A stretch of DNA of 64,000 bases from Cyathus striatus (GCA_025738555.1 JAOVFP010000004.1:4464001-4528000); one strand, 5' to 3'; counted from the first letter of the stretch, positions 53,022 through 64,000 are shown. Notes: generated by a model from the sequence alone, not told the origin. Numbers and translations: made by a program.

Positions 53022-55826
53022 TGATTCCCACTACCTTTTAAGGTAGTTGGGTTATAGGGATGTCTGATTTCCCTATAAGGCAATTTACAGGTTCATGAAC
53101 GGGATCTCAACCTGATTGGCTGGAGCCTGTGACAATCCTGTGACTGCTGATGAATTCACTTGTCTCAGATCCTTTTGCCCCCCCTGTCATCATCCCTCTC
53201 ATTTTCATCTTCATCTCAAACTTTCCTGCTCATTGGCCTCATTTCGTTTTTTGACCTACTACCTCCATCATCCACCTTGTCTGAATGCGAGTAGTAACCT
53301 CTCCAGTGGAACTCGAGGTATTATTCCCTCATAACTAAAGGGTTGATTAATGTGATCACCCCCAGATGTTCAGTGGGGTTTGGGATGAATGGCCACTTGG
53401 TTTCACAATGAACTTTCAGGGCTACCTGTTCATGAGCTATTCTTACTGTACATCTGTGCAAACTTTCATTCAGAGCTATTCTCCATTGAGACAGTGAGTC
53501 TCATAGTGATCTATTTATTGTAATGCTAATTGCTCCCTACAGTCGAATTCTTTGACAAGGACGACAACAGCGTACATATTTAGTTACTAATTACTGAAAT
53601 CCATCCAATGTTTTTTGTTCAGACTGGTGCTCTTACATTGAGCTTGAGTGACAGACCTCAGAAGGTCAATGGGTTGGCTGGTGCAACCCTCGATATGTAA
53701 GTCATTTACCATATCCATCAGATCTCATTAGAGTGTTTACTGATCATCTTTACAGAATATTACAGAGCTTGAAAATTATTGTTAGTGGCTCCATCATTGA
53801 TCTTGCCTTCATGTGGAAACTTGCCCTTGTTGCAATAGGTATGTTTGATGATCCAACTGTTGAGTAAAGCATGTTAGCATTTCCACTGGATATATTCACT
53901 TTGTAGGTTTACAATTTTCTCAGCATCCATCTGAGTTCCTTGTAGCAATTACACAGTGTGTTGTCATCCTAAAGGATCATGTCAACAAGAGGGCTCATGA
54001 AGTCTCTGCAGACAACATAATCATACAGAAGTTCAGGCAACTGGGACCTTCATATACCGAAGATGTTGCAGTATAACCATCATAAGTTTATAACTCCATT
54101 ACTATCATTCTCAACTTTTCCTTTCCGTGCTTATAATAGTAGTTACCTCTGTAATATATACATACCACCACTGCTGCTTTCCAGGAAAGGTGTCGGTGCT
54201 GCTCATGTCGTCGGAAACCTCACTAGGAATGCATGTATGACATTTAAGGCTGAGTAAAAATTTCTTGTATCGCAAGTTCTTTCTTGATCTATATGCATAG
54301 TTTGACTTTATGGTAGTAGTCACCACACCCTACATCTCAAGTAGCCCACTCATACCGCAGTATTAACAGATATTGTATCATTGTATATGATATGTTTGGG
54401 TAAATCTCATTGTTCACTCTAAGCCTCTCATGCAGTCCCATTCACCCACCTACATCACCAATGACAATGCATCATTTACACTCTTCTCATGGATAAACCC
54501 ATTTTCGTGACACATATTTCATGTTACACATTCCTGTTTCATTCGTCTTCACATATACCTCGCATGCTTGTACAGCCACTCGTCATCTTGGAGGTACCAC
54601 AATGTAAAGTGTTTTCTTCTAGTGCCCTTGGCATATCACCATTCTGTGAACTCGGCATGGCAATGTGGCATTTCTGTTCTTTATCAATCCTTGCTTTCTC
54701 TCAATCATCTTCCCTGCTATGGCCTCGCAATCATGACTCTTAATGGATGATGACGATGAGGCTCATCATGCTATCTAGCCTACATTTCTACACTTCTCTC
54801 ATACTCTATTCTATCTTAATTCTTTAGTTTTACTTTATATGTCTATTGATATCTCTCCCCATTCAGTAATTACTTTTCTATTGATCTTCCCTTTGTCATT
54901 GTATATGTATATAATTAAATCTATAAATTCTGAATTCTTCCTTGGTTCCTAAGCTTTAGTCTTTCTTTCATTATAGCTTTCTCTTCATTTCTGTCCCTTG
55001 AGTGAGACTTGGATATTTCCTCAACACCAGCATTGGGTAGTATTGTTTACAGAAGGAAATTAACATTGAAAATTCACTCATTAAGAATTACATACTCATC
55101 AACATCTTCCTCTGACTATCCTACTGATGAGTTGACTTTCTTTGGTCAATCATATCCTCCCCCACACCAATTTGATGGTAATCTACTGGTCTCTGTTGCA
55201 TGTCCTTCACAGGCTTGTAATGACATTCAGCCTTGCTTCAAAATCAAATCTCTCTTATCAAAAATTGAACAAGTTGACAGCCAAGTTTTGACTCTTTATC
55301 TGGTTAGTTCTTTTAGTTTCTCAACTCCAAATTTCATTCCCTGACTTAATCTAGACTACCAATATTTCATCTGTGATTTCCAACTCTACCCCAATCCAGA
55401 TAGCTAGTGTATCCAATTTACCTCATTCTCCCTCATCAATGTTCATTATTCTGTTTGTAGATTTTATTCACTGCTGATCTATGTATTCACTTTGTTTTTT
55501 AAAGGAAAATTATTTGAATCTCACCTCCAGTACTACAGTCTTCATTACTGATAAGTTGGTGATCAGAGTATGTTTGTTTCCTTAATTTCAACCTCCCTGT
55601 TTATGATCTATTCCTATTTCAGATTTATGAACTCCAAATTCAAGGCATCTCTCACTATCACTATTAATGTAGTATATTATTAACAGATTTCTTTCAATAC
55701 AATTTGTCAACCATCCTTGCCCCTCCATGGGTTTAATCACTTATTAATTTAAAGTTTCCCTCATTGACTTTTCATGGTAAATAAATGTCAGCTAAATGAG
55801 GTGGTAGTGGGCCCTGCCGCTTGCTG
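53022..55826. mobile_element. 2.8-kb insertion in the F-box relic with decayed coding exons
   Basis: Homology to the F-box paralogs is broken between 'gagtagacaaggctctgc' (about 53022) and 'tttctttatcaagccagagg' (about 55826). Near the edges are inverted CCCACTACC (53033) and GGTAGTGGG (about 55801). Inside, plus-strand exon-like pieces lie at 53635-54080 (KVNGLAGATLDM, FLVAITQCVVILKDHVNKRA, IIIQKFRQLGPSYTEDV) and about 55009-55344 (ALGSIVYRRKLTLKIHSLRI, FGQSYPPPHQFDGNLLV). I do not recognise either. A transposon carrying its own or captured genes is the likely explanation. Confidence 0.5.
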
Positions 55827-56372
55827 GCCCTATTTCTTTATCAAGCCAGAGGTGAATTAGGGGGATGTGTTTTTCACAAGGATTATGAACAGCAATTGAT
55901 GACCATAACATGGGTGTTGGATTGATAAGCTGTCTCTATGTCCAACAAATTTGTGAGGAGCATGGGTGAACTTTTGGTCTGGGCAAAGGTCATTATATGG
56001 AATGGCTTGTCAGTCAGATGGGTCTCAGGTCCCATTCCCAAGTAATGGTGAAATATTTCAATAAGGATTTTTTTCTGGTAGGAAGTTGATAAAGGGAATG
56101 TCATTTGCCTGAGTAGATAACTTCTCCATTGTCATGGACAGTCTGTATTTTGTGCTAATAGTTGCCAGTTGGCGCACAGAATGGCACAGCATGTAAAGTA
56201 TCCTATTTTGAGGCAGAAAGGAAGCCCTCTGGTGGATACAATTGCTTAATGACATGTAAATATTTCTAAGTTACTTAGATTAGTAAGTATACTGAAATTC
56301 AATGTGGAATACTGTATGAACACACTGGAGAATTCTAAGTATTCAAAAGAATCAATCCACTCATTGATATTA

Positions 56373-56710
56373 CTGTACTATTTCAACCAATTGTTTACTC
56401 ATTTTGAGCATGACCAAAAGTTTGGGTTCATTGTTCAGTTCAGGGACCAGTTCAGTGTGTGACATGCTTAAGATTTGTTCATGCCAACAATGTTCATTGT
56501 CCTCAGATTTTTAACAATGACAAACATGAAACACTATTTTATGATATAATACATACATCTAATGTATAAAAAAAATTATCAAAATTATGCCTTATTTAAT
56601 TGCCTTGACCCTTTGTTCAATGCTCTCTGGGATGTGTGACAAGGCCTGAATTTGTTCTGTTTGGAGACCCTGCATGACACATGACTGAACAATCAGTTGA
56701 AATAGTACAG
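56373..56710. mobile_element. TA-flanked MITE, same family as 48990-49372
   Basis: Ends CTGTACTATTTCAACCAATT and the complement of CAGTTGAAATAGTACAG, with TA at 56371-56372 and 56711-56712. Terminal repeats extend about 40 bp (through TGTTTACTCAT and TGTTCAGTCAT). It lies just upstream of the F-box relic. The interior is noncoding and CpG-free. Confidence 0.82.
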
Positions 56711-56916
56711 TAAGTGGTGTTGAGTCCCCTGTTACATCTCAATCATTAGATCTGTACCAAATGTAGTAGCAGACAGGGATGCTAAACACACATCAACACA
56801 GTGGTTCATTGGAAGGTGAACTGGGCAGCTGAGCTCGTTTTTACAGTATTAGTAAGGTTAGTAACTGAATCAACAAGAATCTGATAGTAATGCCATACTC
56901 CCTCTACCATCTTCTA

Positions 56917-57466
56917 CACATGGGTACCAAAAGTGATGGCAGTTCCCACACTTTAGGAGAATAACATGTTGTATTATTTTGAGTCTAGTTTATCAACCAT
57001 TGCTTGGAATCTTTTGTAATTTTATATATATATTGACCGTGTGTTTATGCATAGGAATGCAAATTTGTGGCATCATATGACTATTCAATAGTATGTTATA
57101 AGGTGTTTATATATAAATATGCACTCTCATTCTGTTACAAATCAATTGAATTATATAATTTGTTGTGGGTTTCAGAATGCTGCAATTCTTGTCCAAACTA
57201 TAGTATACATACTTTACAATATATATCCAAAGTTATATAAATGTGCTCTCATTCCACGATGAGAAATAAGAGGATTAATATTCATCACACAACATGAAAT
57301 TACTTTAACAGTTTTAAAATTTGCAATCCAGTAACCAACACTATCTATCACATATACCCAAAATTAAAATGAAATCAAAGGAATTTTGAATGTGTGGTAC
57401 TTAAAACAATGCAATGAACTATTCTTCTAAAGTGTGGGAACTGCCATTACTTTTGGTACCCACATG
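56917..57466. mobile_element. 550-bp MITE with long terminal inverted repeats
   Basis: The left end reads CACATGGGTACCAAAAGTGA and the right end is the complement of CATGTGGGTACCAAAAGTAA. The repeats continue through GGCAGTTCCCACACTTTA for about 55 bp, with few mismatches. Flanking TA lies at 56915-56916 and 57467-57468. The interior is AT-rich and noncoding. The right end abuts the LINE relic. Confidence 0.82.
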
Positions 57467-57479
57467 TAGTCCCTGCCTC

Positions 57480-58333
57480 TGTCCCCATTGGCCTAATCCT
57501 TTGAACAACCCAGAATGTGAGGCCTTAACAACTCTGGAATGAAGTGAAGTCCACAAGACATACACAACTCAATGGGATCTTCCCCTTTTAACCCAATGCT
57601 GCTACTCCACTTGCCACATAAACTCACCAGCCTCATCACACAGTTGATCATGGGGCACATTGCACTGAACAGCCACCTCCACCACATGGGAAAGGCCAAG
57701 TCACCCCTTTGTGGTAAGTGTGCTACCCACTCCCCAGAGATGGCAGAGCACTTTCTGCTGTGATGCCCAGCTTTCCTTCAATGTCAGGCTCCACTAGTGG
57801 CACAATGTGCCCCATGGTGTCAACTGCTGTCCATCTGCAGAATACTGTTGGATCCTGAGAATTTAGCTGCACTGGCAACATATGTCAATGCCACTGGCTG
57901 CCTCTGCTAAATGCTGGGCATTATCCCACAGTGGAAACCCCCCTCTGATGAAGACTGAGAATGGCAAAGATTTAGGATTGGATAGATTGGATTTGGATAG
58001 AAATAGGACTTGAACTATCACAAGAGACTCAATACCCACCCCACCAATAGCACACTTTGGCTTGGGCCTTAAGACCCCTACTTAACCATCACACAGTGTG
58101 CTCCCACCACAGGATGCCACCATTCCTCCCCTCCTGGTGCCTTACCACTTGTACAGCATCCCAAGGTTCACACTATACAGCCAACAGACACCATACAACA
58201 CATCTCACTTCTCACTATGTACACTCATACAGAATACTGCTTACTATACTTTACATACAAGTAGACACTACACTGTCATGACATATGGTACCCCATCACC
58301 AACATTAAATATATTATTGGAAAAAAAAAAAAG
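57480..58333 (+). mobile_element. 3' end of a LINE-type (non-LTR) retrotransposon, decayed
   Basis: The plus-strand frame reads LPHKLTSLITQLIMGHIALN, HLHHMGKAKSPLCGKC and MAEHFLL, then a TGA (57761) followed in frame by CPAFLQCQ and DPENLAALATYVNATG. This is the conserved Cys/His region after reverse transcriptase and RNase H in fungal LINEs (HLHRIGKA..C..C..H-F-L-x-C-P). The TGA sits where CGA would be expected, a CpG deamination change. A terminal A-tract at 58320-58332 marks the polyadenylated 3' end. The element is 5'-truncated, as usual for LINEs. Confidence 0.8.
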
Positions 58334-59161
58334 GGATCTTCAGCATCAACCACAGTGAAACTTGGCTCTGTACTTGGACTTTGGGCTTTGGTTTCCAGCT
58401 GCTTTGGGCTGGAAACAGCAGCTATGGCACTCTCCTTGTTTATATCTTTGGTGAACTTGGCACACTTCATGTGGGTAGCAGCTGCTGAAGTATTTTGGTG
58501 CCTTTTGGGGAAGGGAATGGCTTCATGAGCATGTACTGGACAAGAACAGTGAGTAATGTATCTCTAATGAAATGCTTCATTGACTCACCCTGTTTCCTTT
58601 TACCTGAAGGTTGCCTTGTTTCTGCAAGGATATACTCACTGTTCTGTTTCTGCAAGTCGGTAAATTGTGATTCATGCTTGCCACAGAAACCACTTAAATG
58701 TTCTATTGTGCCAATTTTGATACAAACAGCATCAGGCTGAAGGAGGAACCTAGAGAAGATCTCTGCCATGTTTGGCACTCCATTTCCCATTGAAAATATG
58801 TAAGTTTTTGAATTAGATTAATGTGGGCTACTTACATTTCATGGGTAGGTTGCAATACATGGATTCTAGCATTGCATATTTGTATGCTTTCATGATATCC
58901 ACTATGACTTATATAAATGACTGCACAGGTGAAATATAATAGATTTCTTACCAAGGTAGCTGCATTTTGATACTTTTGCATAGCATTTTGCAACAACATG
59001 TTCCTCATCAATAAAAATGATTCAAGCAGGTTGAGAACTCCCATCTGGTGTGGATAGTGCACAGAAACAGGGCCAGTGCAATCCTCGTGATACAAGCCAT
59101 TGAGAAACTCTTGAAGGGTGCACATGTTGGCCATTTTCATGCATTGGGCTGCAAAAATCAT
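58334..59161 (-). pseudogene. Unrecognised CpG-depleted coding relic
   Basis: Two minus-strand open stretches, 58832-59161 (MCTLQEFLNGLYHEDCTGPV, NLLESFLLMRNMLLQN) and 58467-58790 (AEIFSRFLLQPDAVCIKIG, ESMKHFIRDTLLTVLVQYML), plus 58336-58470 (MKCAKFTKDINKESAIAAV), have protein-like composition with splice-like signals between them. No family is recognised. CpG depletion and transposon neighbours suggest part of an old element. Confidence 0.35.
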
Positions 59162-59699
59162 TGTAAGTTAGTCTAACATTATATTGGTTCAATAGTAACA
59201 TACTAATCCATAATTACAACTCTACCAGCAAGGCAGCTCCACCCCATGAGTTCATATGTGGATCTCTGTTGTGTTCCAAGGTGTCACAGGTGAAAGTTGA
59301 TTTCACATAATGACATGAATACAGCTAAATCACTCAAAGATAGAAAAGCAAACACTTAGAAAACTTAATAATACCTTAACAAACAACACTTAATATGCAC
59401 TTCTATTTCACTATTAATCAGGAAAACCATACACAAGTAACTAATCAATACACTAACAAATAAAGCTACATAAACACTAATAGTCCATCACCAATCAGAA
59501 CAATTATACACAAACAAGTAACTACAATACCAGCTCATTATTAATCAAGATAAACATACACAAATACTTAGTCATACTACTGGACCAGCACTAATCAGAA
59601 TAAATATCATCATACAACAACTACACCAAGACTAATATGTACAAACAACTATACCCTGTACAAAATAAGAAAGCCTTCAGGTACAAACAAAAGAGCACC
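59162..59699. other. A/T-rich spacer with irregular repeats
   Basis: The stretch 59340-59640 contains many similar AC/TA-rich phrases such as 'aatcagaataaa', 'tacacaaa' and 'taatcaagataaac'. These suggest an old decayed tandem repeat. No gene is seen. Confidence 0.4.
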
Positions 59700-59850
59700 A
59701 TTGTTCTCAAGAGCTATTAATAGCACAACCATTGTGCTAAATATACCCATTGTTCTTTCAAGTACTATTAATAGCATTTCTATTGTGCTAAATATACCCA
59801 TTGTTCTTTCAAGTACTATTAATAGCATTTCTATTGTGCTAAATATACCC
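59700..59850. repeat. Three tandem 49-51 bp units
   Basis: Units start at 59700, 59749 and 59800 with ATTGTTCTTTCAAGTACTAT, followed by TAATAGCA, ATTGTGCTAAATATACCC. The last two units are identical. On the minus strand they translate as repeated MGIFSTIEMLLIVLERT, but this is a by-product of the repeat. Confidence 0.92.
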
Positions 59851-59853
59851 ATT

Positions 59854-60603
59854 GTCTAAGATGCTGACTCATGCATCCTAAATTGGAGAACAATGGAGAA
59901 AAGGATGACTCATACTTTCCCCAGTTGGAGAACAATGGGAAAGTAGGTGTGGGATATGATTAGTCAGCAGGAGGGTAAAAGGCATATAAGGAAGAGGAAT
60001 TGGCCTGTAGAATCAACAACTTATACCTAGTTTACATTTGTTTGTATCCCTTTGCAGTTGTAGCACACAACCCTTACCTACTAAATATAATCTATATACT
60101 TCCTCTCTACCCAGTACACGTATTGTCAGAGTCACATATAAAGCGTCAACAGTAAAGTGTGAAACTAATTTGTATTATTTGTGCCTACTCAGATAGTAAG
60201 GCACCATATCTTCGTAAAGTAACAGCAGCAGCAGCATCGTATTTGTGTCCACTCAGATAGTGAGGCACCATATCTTCGTAAAGTAACAGCAGCAGCTTCA
60301 TATTTGTGTCCACTCAGATAGTGAGACACCGTAACCTTGTAAATTATATATGCGCCCCAGTTGTGAAGTAAGAAGCAGAAACCATCAGGGACCTTAGCTC
60401 CACTTCAACCTTCAACATAATAGTGACCTATATCTTCAGCCTACCCTTCACCTGCAAGCCCTTGCCACAATCCTAGTTGTTGTGCTTGCTATTCGCCTAC
60501 TCTTCTAAACTTACCTACCCACCTCTACACTTAAATATACACCTGTGTTCATCACCAAACCTCTTGAGTTAAGGAGAATATCTACAAATAATATCCCCCA
60601 ACA
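59854..60603 (+). mobile_element. Possible solo LTR or LTR-like promoter region
   Basis: The stretch begins TGTCTAAGATG and ends CCCCCAACA, has a TATA-like CATATAAGGAAG near 59983 and a T-rich region after it, and retains more CpG than its surroundings. No 5-bp target duplication is visible, so the boundaries and the call are tentative. Confidence 0.3.
60172..60350. repeat. Three tandem units of about 60-66 bp
   Basis: Units share GTGTCCACTCAGATAGTGAG, GCACCATATCTTCGTAAAGT and AACAGCAGCAGC, the first two nearly identical and the third degenerate. CAG runs differ in length between units. Confidence 0.88.
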
Positions 60604-61289
60604 CTCAGGTGCAAAGCACGAACAAAGTCACTTTCCTGCTGACCACCTTAGATATTTATTATCTTAAACTGACAAAGGTCATTGAAAAGCAGAGGTAGGG
60701 AGGTTGTCAGACACATTTTGTGGTAAGTAAATGTCTTCCACATTCACTATGAGATTATATACTTGTTTTCTTCATAGTGTTAGGTGATGTAAATGTACCT
60801 ATGGCCCCCACTACTGAATGACCATGAGCAACTAACTGAATGACCTGGAGCTAAAGTCACTTACCTGACTATGTTCAGTGTGCTGCCCAGTGTTTTCAGT
60901 GGCTAGCTTGAAACTAATGTCCCTCCACCTGACTTTTCCCTCTAATCTGCCTAGGGTTTCTCAATGGCCACTCCTGCTCTTCTCCTGCCCAGTGCATTTT
61001 CTAAATGTCAGAATGCAGTTTTGGTGAGTGTCATACACAATTGCTGTCACCGGCACTTAACAAGACTTACAGTTTTTATCAGTTGCCACATTATGAATAG
61101 TGAAATTACTGCCAAGGTGTGTGTTTTTACTATTCAAAGGTGAACACTTGGTAGCTGATGCACTTGGAAGTGCTGTGGGTATTGCCAACACATCATGCTC
61201 AGGAGTGATTGATATTTGTGAGCTCTTGGAGGTGAATTGGAGTATGTATATAAAAGTGTAGAGTAATTTTTATAGGAATGGATATGTTT

Positions 61290-61859
61290 TCAGAAAAGCA
61301 GTGAGAGGCTGTTGCAACTGCTAAAGCCCTTCTTCTCAAGGGAGGTATCAATCCTGCCATCTTGGACAACACTACTCCTCTTGAAACCAACACTTCTCCT
61401 ATTGATACTGATGCTCACTTTATTCAAACTAACACTTGCATTTTCAAAACTGACACCTGCACTCCTGATACTGATGCCTGCACTCTTGATGTTGACTCTG
61501 ACACCCCACTACCTGACATTCCATCTTGCTCATTGCACACCAGCAATAACTCCTCTGTTTACATTACCACTGGTGTATATATTCATTGTCAGCTTGTGGT
61601 GGATAAGCTTCTGGACTATTGGCTTGGAGCAATTGTTGAATATCCAGAAGCAGCATTAACTGCTGAAGGCACTGTTGCTCATCATTTTGAAGTAGATCCA
61701 AATGATGTAGGTGACAGTCCCAAGGCTAACATGCAATACTTGCTGGGTGACTCACATGGAGCAGATGAGAACATATTCTGTGGCCCACTTGTGGACTCAG
61801 AAGGTAAATTGATGTACTGCCACAAGCTAAAAGCTTCTTGTGAGTACACAACTATTTAA
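61290..61859 (+). pseudogene. Coding relic with Thr/Asp-rich repeats, unknown family
   Basis: An open frame from the TGA at about 61293 reads EAVATAKALLLKGGINPAIL, then repeats of the type TNTxxxxTDxCTxDTDAC, then LVVDKLLDYWLGAIVEYPE, FEVDPNDVGD and DSHGADENIFCGPLVDSEGK, followed by a GTGAGT donor-like site. The TGA stands where CGA would give an uninterrupted exon. It resembles part of a multicopy, transposon-associated basidiomycete protein, but I cannot name it. Confidence 0.4.
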
Positions 61860-62408
61860 TAATCTCCCTTAATACTATTATCTTATACAGGATCATTGTA
61901 TCCGCAACGTCAGCATGTTGTCCATTGGTGGTAGCTGCATCAGTAATCTGAAGGGGCTGGTGTGTATACATGTATTCCGAGGGTTGTAATGCCTTGAGGG
62001 TTGATGCATTGGTGTTTGCAGAGGGCTGAGAGGGTTCAGGAGTTGGCAGTCAATGCACTACATGCTGTGTGGCCTCAGGAGTTCACAGACGGAGCACTGA
62101 AAAGGATGAGCACTGAGCTTTCAGGAAAGCAACAAAAGACATAGTAACTAACTACTTACTGGCTGGATACAGAGTTGCCGAATTATCCTGCTGTCCAAGG
62201 TCTGGAGTTGGTTGATGGACACTAGAGGTGAGAGTGTGAGATTGGAACTTGTATGAAGTGGATTCAGTGGCCCGGCAATGATATACATACACAGAGTCAG
62301 GTTGTCATACATCTGGTTCCACTGCTGCACTAATCTCAAGGGTCTGAGTATCCAGTGACTTGCCTACAACAATGGTGATACACAGCAGTAACGTTCAACA
62401 GGTAAGAA
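61860..62408. other. Transition zone, no gene seen
   Basis: CpG is still low. Short frames lack support. It ends at the stop codon of the transposase-like gene. Confidence 0.4.
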
Positions 62409-64000
62409 TCACATACCACTGGCTACATAAGGAGCTGCTACTGCTTGAGCTATCCCACAATAAGTCTTTGGGGTCTTTACTCTCCCACTCAAATCACCAT
62501 GTGTTATTTGCTTTGACTTTGAAGTTGTACCTTTCACATCACGAAGCCTGATTCGAAGGCTCTTCAAGTGTTCTTCCTTTTCCTTATGATCATTCGTTAA
62601 CAAGTCAATTTCTCGAGTAATCTCGGAAACTTCGTCTTCTTTCATAATCAACATAGATGTCTTCTTTGCCGCACTTGCTGCACGTTTGACACCCCGTACA
62701 ATGTGGTGCATGTGTGAGTTGCTTCTGCTGATGGTGATTGCAGTATCATGAGTGTTCTTAACTTCAAAAGACACATTGTGATCAAATGGTTCAGTTCTAT
62801 AGAAGTATGAGTGAGAAAGCGCTACCAGAGGTGTCAGGAGCATAGGGCTTACTTTTTATGGCCTCGAGTAATGGCATCTTTATGCTGGTCCTACTTTTCG
62901 TCCAGTAGTGCTGCCCCTCACCCACATTTGTAGTCGTTGGCATAGTCTTCCATTCATCAGGATGAATATTTGACATACTCTGTAATACGGTTGGAAGAAT
63001 CCATTTACTCTGGCGCTTATGCAACCACCAATCTGTGAAACAGTAGAATCAACAACTCAAAATTAAATAGAACAAGATCAATGATACTCACTTTTAATTT
63101 TCAGTATGTTTAAATCATCAATGAACTTGTCGAATGCAGGGAGCTCTTCTGGTTCCAACTTGATAAAGTTAAAGATGGTGTTGTAGTCATCACGCGAGAC
63201 CAAAGGCTTGAAGTCCAAGATAGCCCTATGAATCATTTATCAGTGATAATCACTCACTAAGTTCTGCAGTGCTGGGACTTACCACTTGACATGAACATGA
63301 CATGTCTTTAGAATATATGGTAAAATTGAAACAACCTCATCCGTTGCCAGTATGCCACTGTATTCCGGAACATTGGTAGCGAGAAAAGATTCACCAAAGC
63401 CCAGTGATTGCGCAGCCTCCATATCAGCATTCATGCACAACAAATTACCGCCTGGAGTTAGCGCCTTGAAATGCATGGGTTTAGAGGTTACCTCTTTTAC
63501 CACATCTTGAAACACATCAAAGAGCTGCTTGTAGAATGATTGGCTGTGCCCGTTAGTGTATACATGGCCAATGGTAATTGCTGGAAGGTTCATTAGACTC
63601 TGAGGGCTGTAAATAGTAATGACAAACCTCGCTGAACTGCAGGACTGTATATCACAATCTCCCACTCATTGTACTCCAAGACACGCTTGAAGGTGTGATC
63701 AACTTCAAACGAGGTGACCTCATGAATGAGGGACAAGAGGTATGCATCAAATGTTAGCACCATCTTGTGTGACCCAACTGAGCAAACTGCATGAATATAA
63801 CATTGGCTAATAGGAAGCTTTGACTCCTTATCATTAAGGTTGCATATACCTGTGAATAATAATTAGATGTAATACTAATGTGATTACAGTGCACTTACCG
63901 AGATAATTGAGGCCATATGGTGCATGTTCAACCTTTACTTTTCTAATTATATCCTTCTTTCGCCGGTGATCTATAAGTGTGTTATTGTGAAGTCCAGGAG
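62409..64000 (-). CDS. Transposase-like multicopy agaricomycete protein, C-terminal part (5' end outside window)
   Basis: Six exons in the window: 63899-64000 (continuing outside), 63628-63849, 63283-63580, 63092-63225, 62853-63032 and 62409-62761. All junctions are GT-AG and in frame without stops. Conserved blocks in order: VKVEHAPYGLNYLGICNL, EVTSFEVDHTFKRVLEYNEW, IVIYSPAVQRAITIGHVYTN, KPMHFKALTPGGNLLCMNAD, DMEAAQSLGFGESF, ILDFKPLVSRDDY, WILPTVLQSMSNIHPDEWKT, TTTNVGEGQHYWTKS, then a basic coiled-coil tail. From memory this matches a large agaricomycete family with GGNLL-x-M-N-x-D-M-E-A-A and TTNxNEAQHHWTNS signatures, usually annotated hypothetical. A conserved Asp in TSFEVDHTFKR and the A-T-NEAQ-type block suggest a DDE-like transposase origin (inference). 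CpG is normal, so it is younger than its neighbours. Confidence 0.75.

Larger units (their letters stand above)
51140..56255 (-). pseudogene. Third F-box gene copy, decayed and split by two insertions
   Basis: Pieces in order on the minus strand: 56255-55828 gives FLPQNRILYMLCHSVRQLA, TMEKLS, KKILIEIFHHYLGMGPETHL, PMLWSSIAVHNPCEKHIPLI. 53020-52670 gives EMNTILKIFIEHCHLWKSID, LLKMLEHVTLV and KFRVIEYKHP with stops. 51475-51140 gives PKLTSCRNLEVLKLLCGRN, FPTLKELHLDQFYND, ITTPLLDYL. Together they cover most of the 430-residue protein at 2823-4133 and 12398-13672. The N-terminal Cys/His motif is already broken (CIHQ..YMLC). The gaps are the insertions at 53022-55826 and 51479-52668. Confidence 0.85.
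46545..62450. other. CpG-depleted, transposon-rich compartment
   Basis: CpG is nearly absent: I count about three CG in 47101-48100, whereas CG is frequent throughout 20-45 kb. Duplicated sequences with normal copies elsewhere show CG changed to TG or CA. Examples are 49660-49900 against 32650-32900, and the F-box relic against both F-box genes. A CpG-normal island at about 51480-52450 marks a younger insertion, and scattered CpG around 59900-60300 another. This is the signature of long-term cytosine methylation and deamination in silenced DNA. Confidence 0.85.

Noticed and set aside
53033..55809. CCCACTACC/GGTAGTGGG as exact transposon termini
   Set aside because: Only nine bases match and no target duplication flanks them; kept as a hint, not as a boundary call.
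59649..59852. Minus-strand frame with repeated MGIFSTIEMLLIVLERT as a repeat protein
   Set aside because: The repeat is a 51-bp DNA tandem in AT-rich sequence; a period divisible by three makes the frame open by chance.
1..64000. tRNA, rRNA or CRISPR array
   Set aside because: No cloverleaf with conserved A and B boxes, no rRNA-like core, and no regularly spaced short repeats with unique spacers. The minisatellites have units that are similar throughout and too long.

Overview
This is a nuclear genome segment from a filamentous basidiomycete, most likely an agaricomycete. The reasons are dense short GT-AG introns (45-125 nt), a nine-exon P450 of the CYP63-like type, F-box/LRR-like paralogs, and a transposase-like protein family typical of agaricomycete genomes. 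The genes were read by eye and spliced by frame continuity, splice motifs and paralog comparison. No database search was possible.

Layout. (1) 0-17 kb: an inverted duplication. Arm A (about 1.03-4.47 kb) holds a small LRR-like gene converging on an F-box gene. Arm B (about 12.05-16.8 kb) holds the same pair in mirror order, with the LRR-like gene frameshifted and a 1.37-kb MULE-like element inserted; arm A preserves the empty site. The 7.6-kb loop carries two ordinary genes, a BuGZ/ZNF207-type zinc-finger protein and the P450. (2) 17.7-44.7 kb: a fast-evolving cluster of unrecognised families. One is a ten-exon gene ending in a two-helix membrane tail (17.7-19.9 kb). The second, called here the 'TRWW family', has a Ser/Thr/Pro-rich N-terminus and a conserved C-terminal domain ending TRWWADGI...QVPKG; it is represented by three complete or near-complete genes and at least three broken copies. 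The third is a 'mini-exon' gene with a membrane tail, built of tandem phase-0 exons of 24-32 codons; it has one intact copy, one copy lacking its ATG and one relic. Blocks containing the mini-exon gene and TRWW-family sequence have been duplicated repeatedly, with minisatellites between them. (3) 44.8-46.5 kb: a 1.05-kb long-TIR element and a MITE. (4) About 46.5-62.4 kb: a strongly CpG-depleted compartment made of nested transposon relics, MITEs, a LINE 3' end, a third mini-exon gene copy and a third F-box copy split by two insertions. Comparison with the CpG-rich copies elsewhere in the window shows CG to TG/CA changes, as expected from deamination of methylated CpG. (5) 62.4-64 kb: CpG content returns, with the 3' part of an intact multi-exon transposase-like gene on the minus strand running off the window.

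What seems new: the mini-exon gene architecture and its block duplication, the TRWW family, and a CpG-decay gradient that can be measured within one window because normal and decayed copies of the same sequences coexist. No CRISPR array, tRNA or rRNA was recognised.
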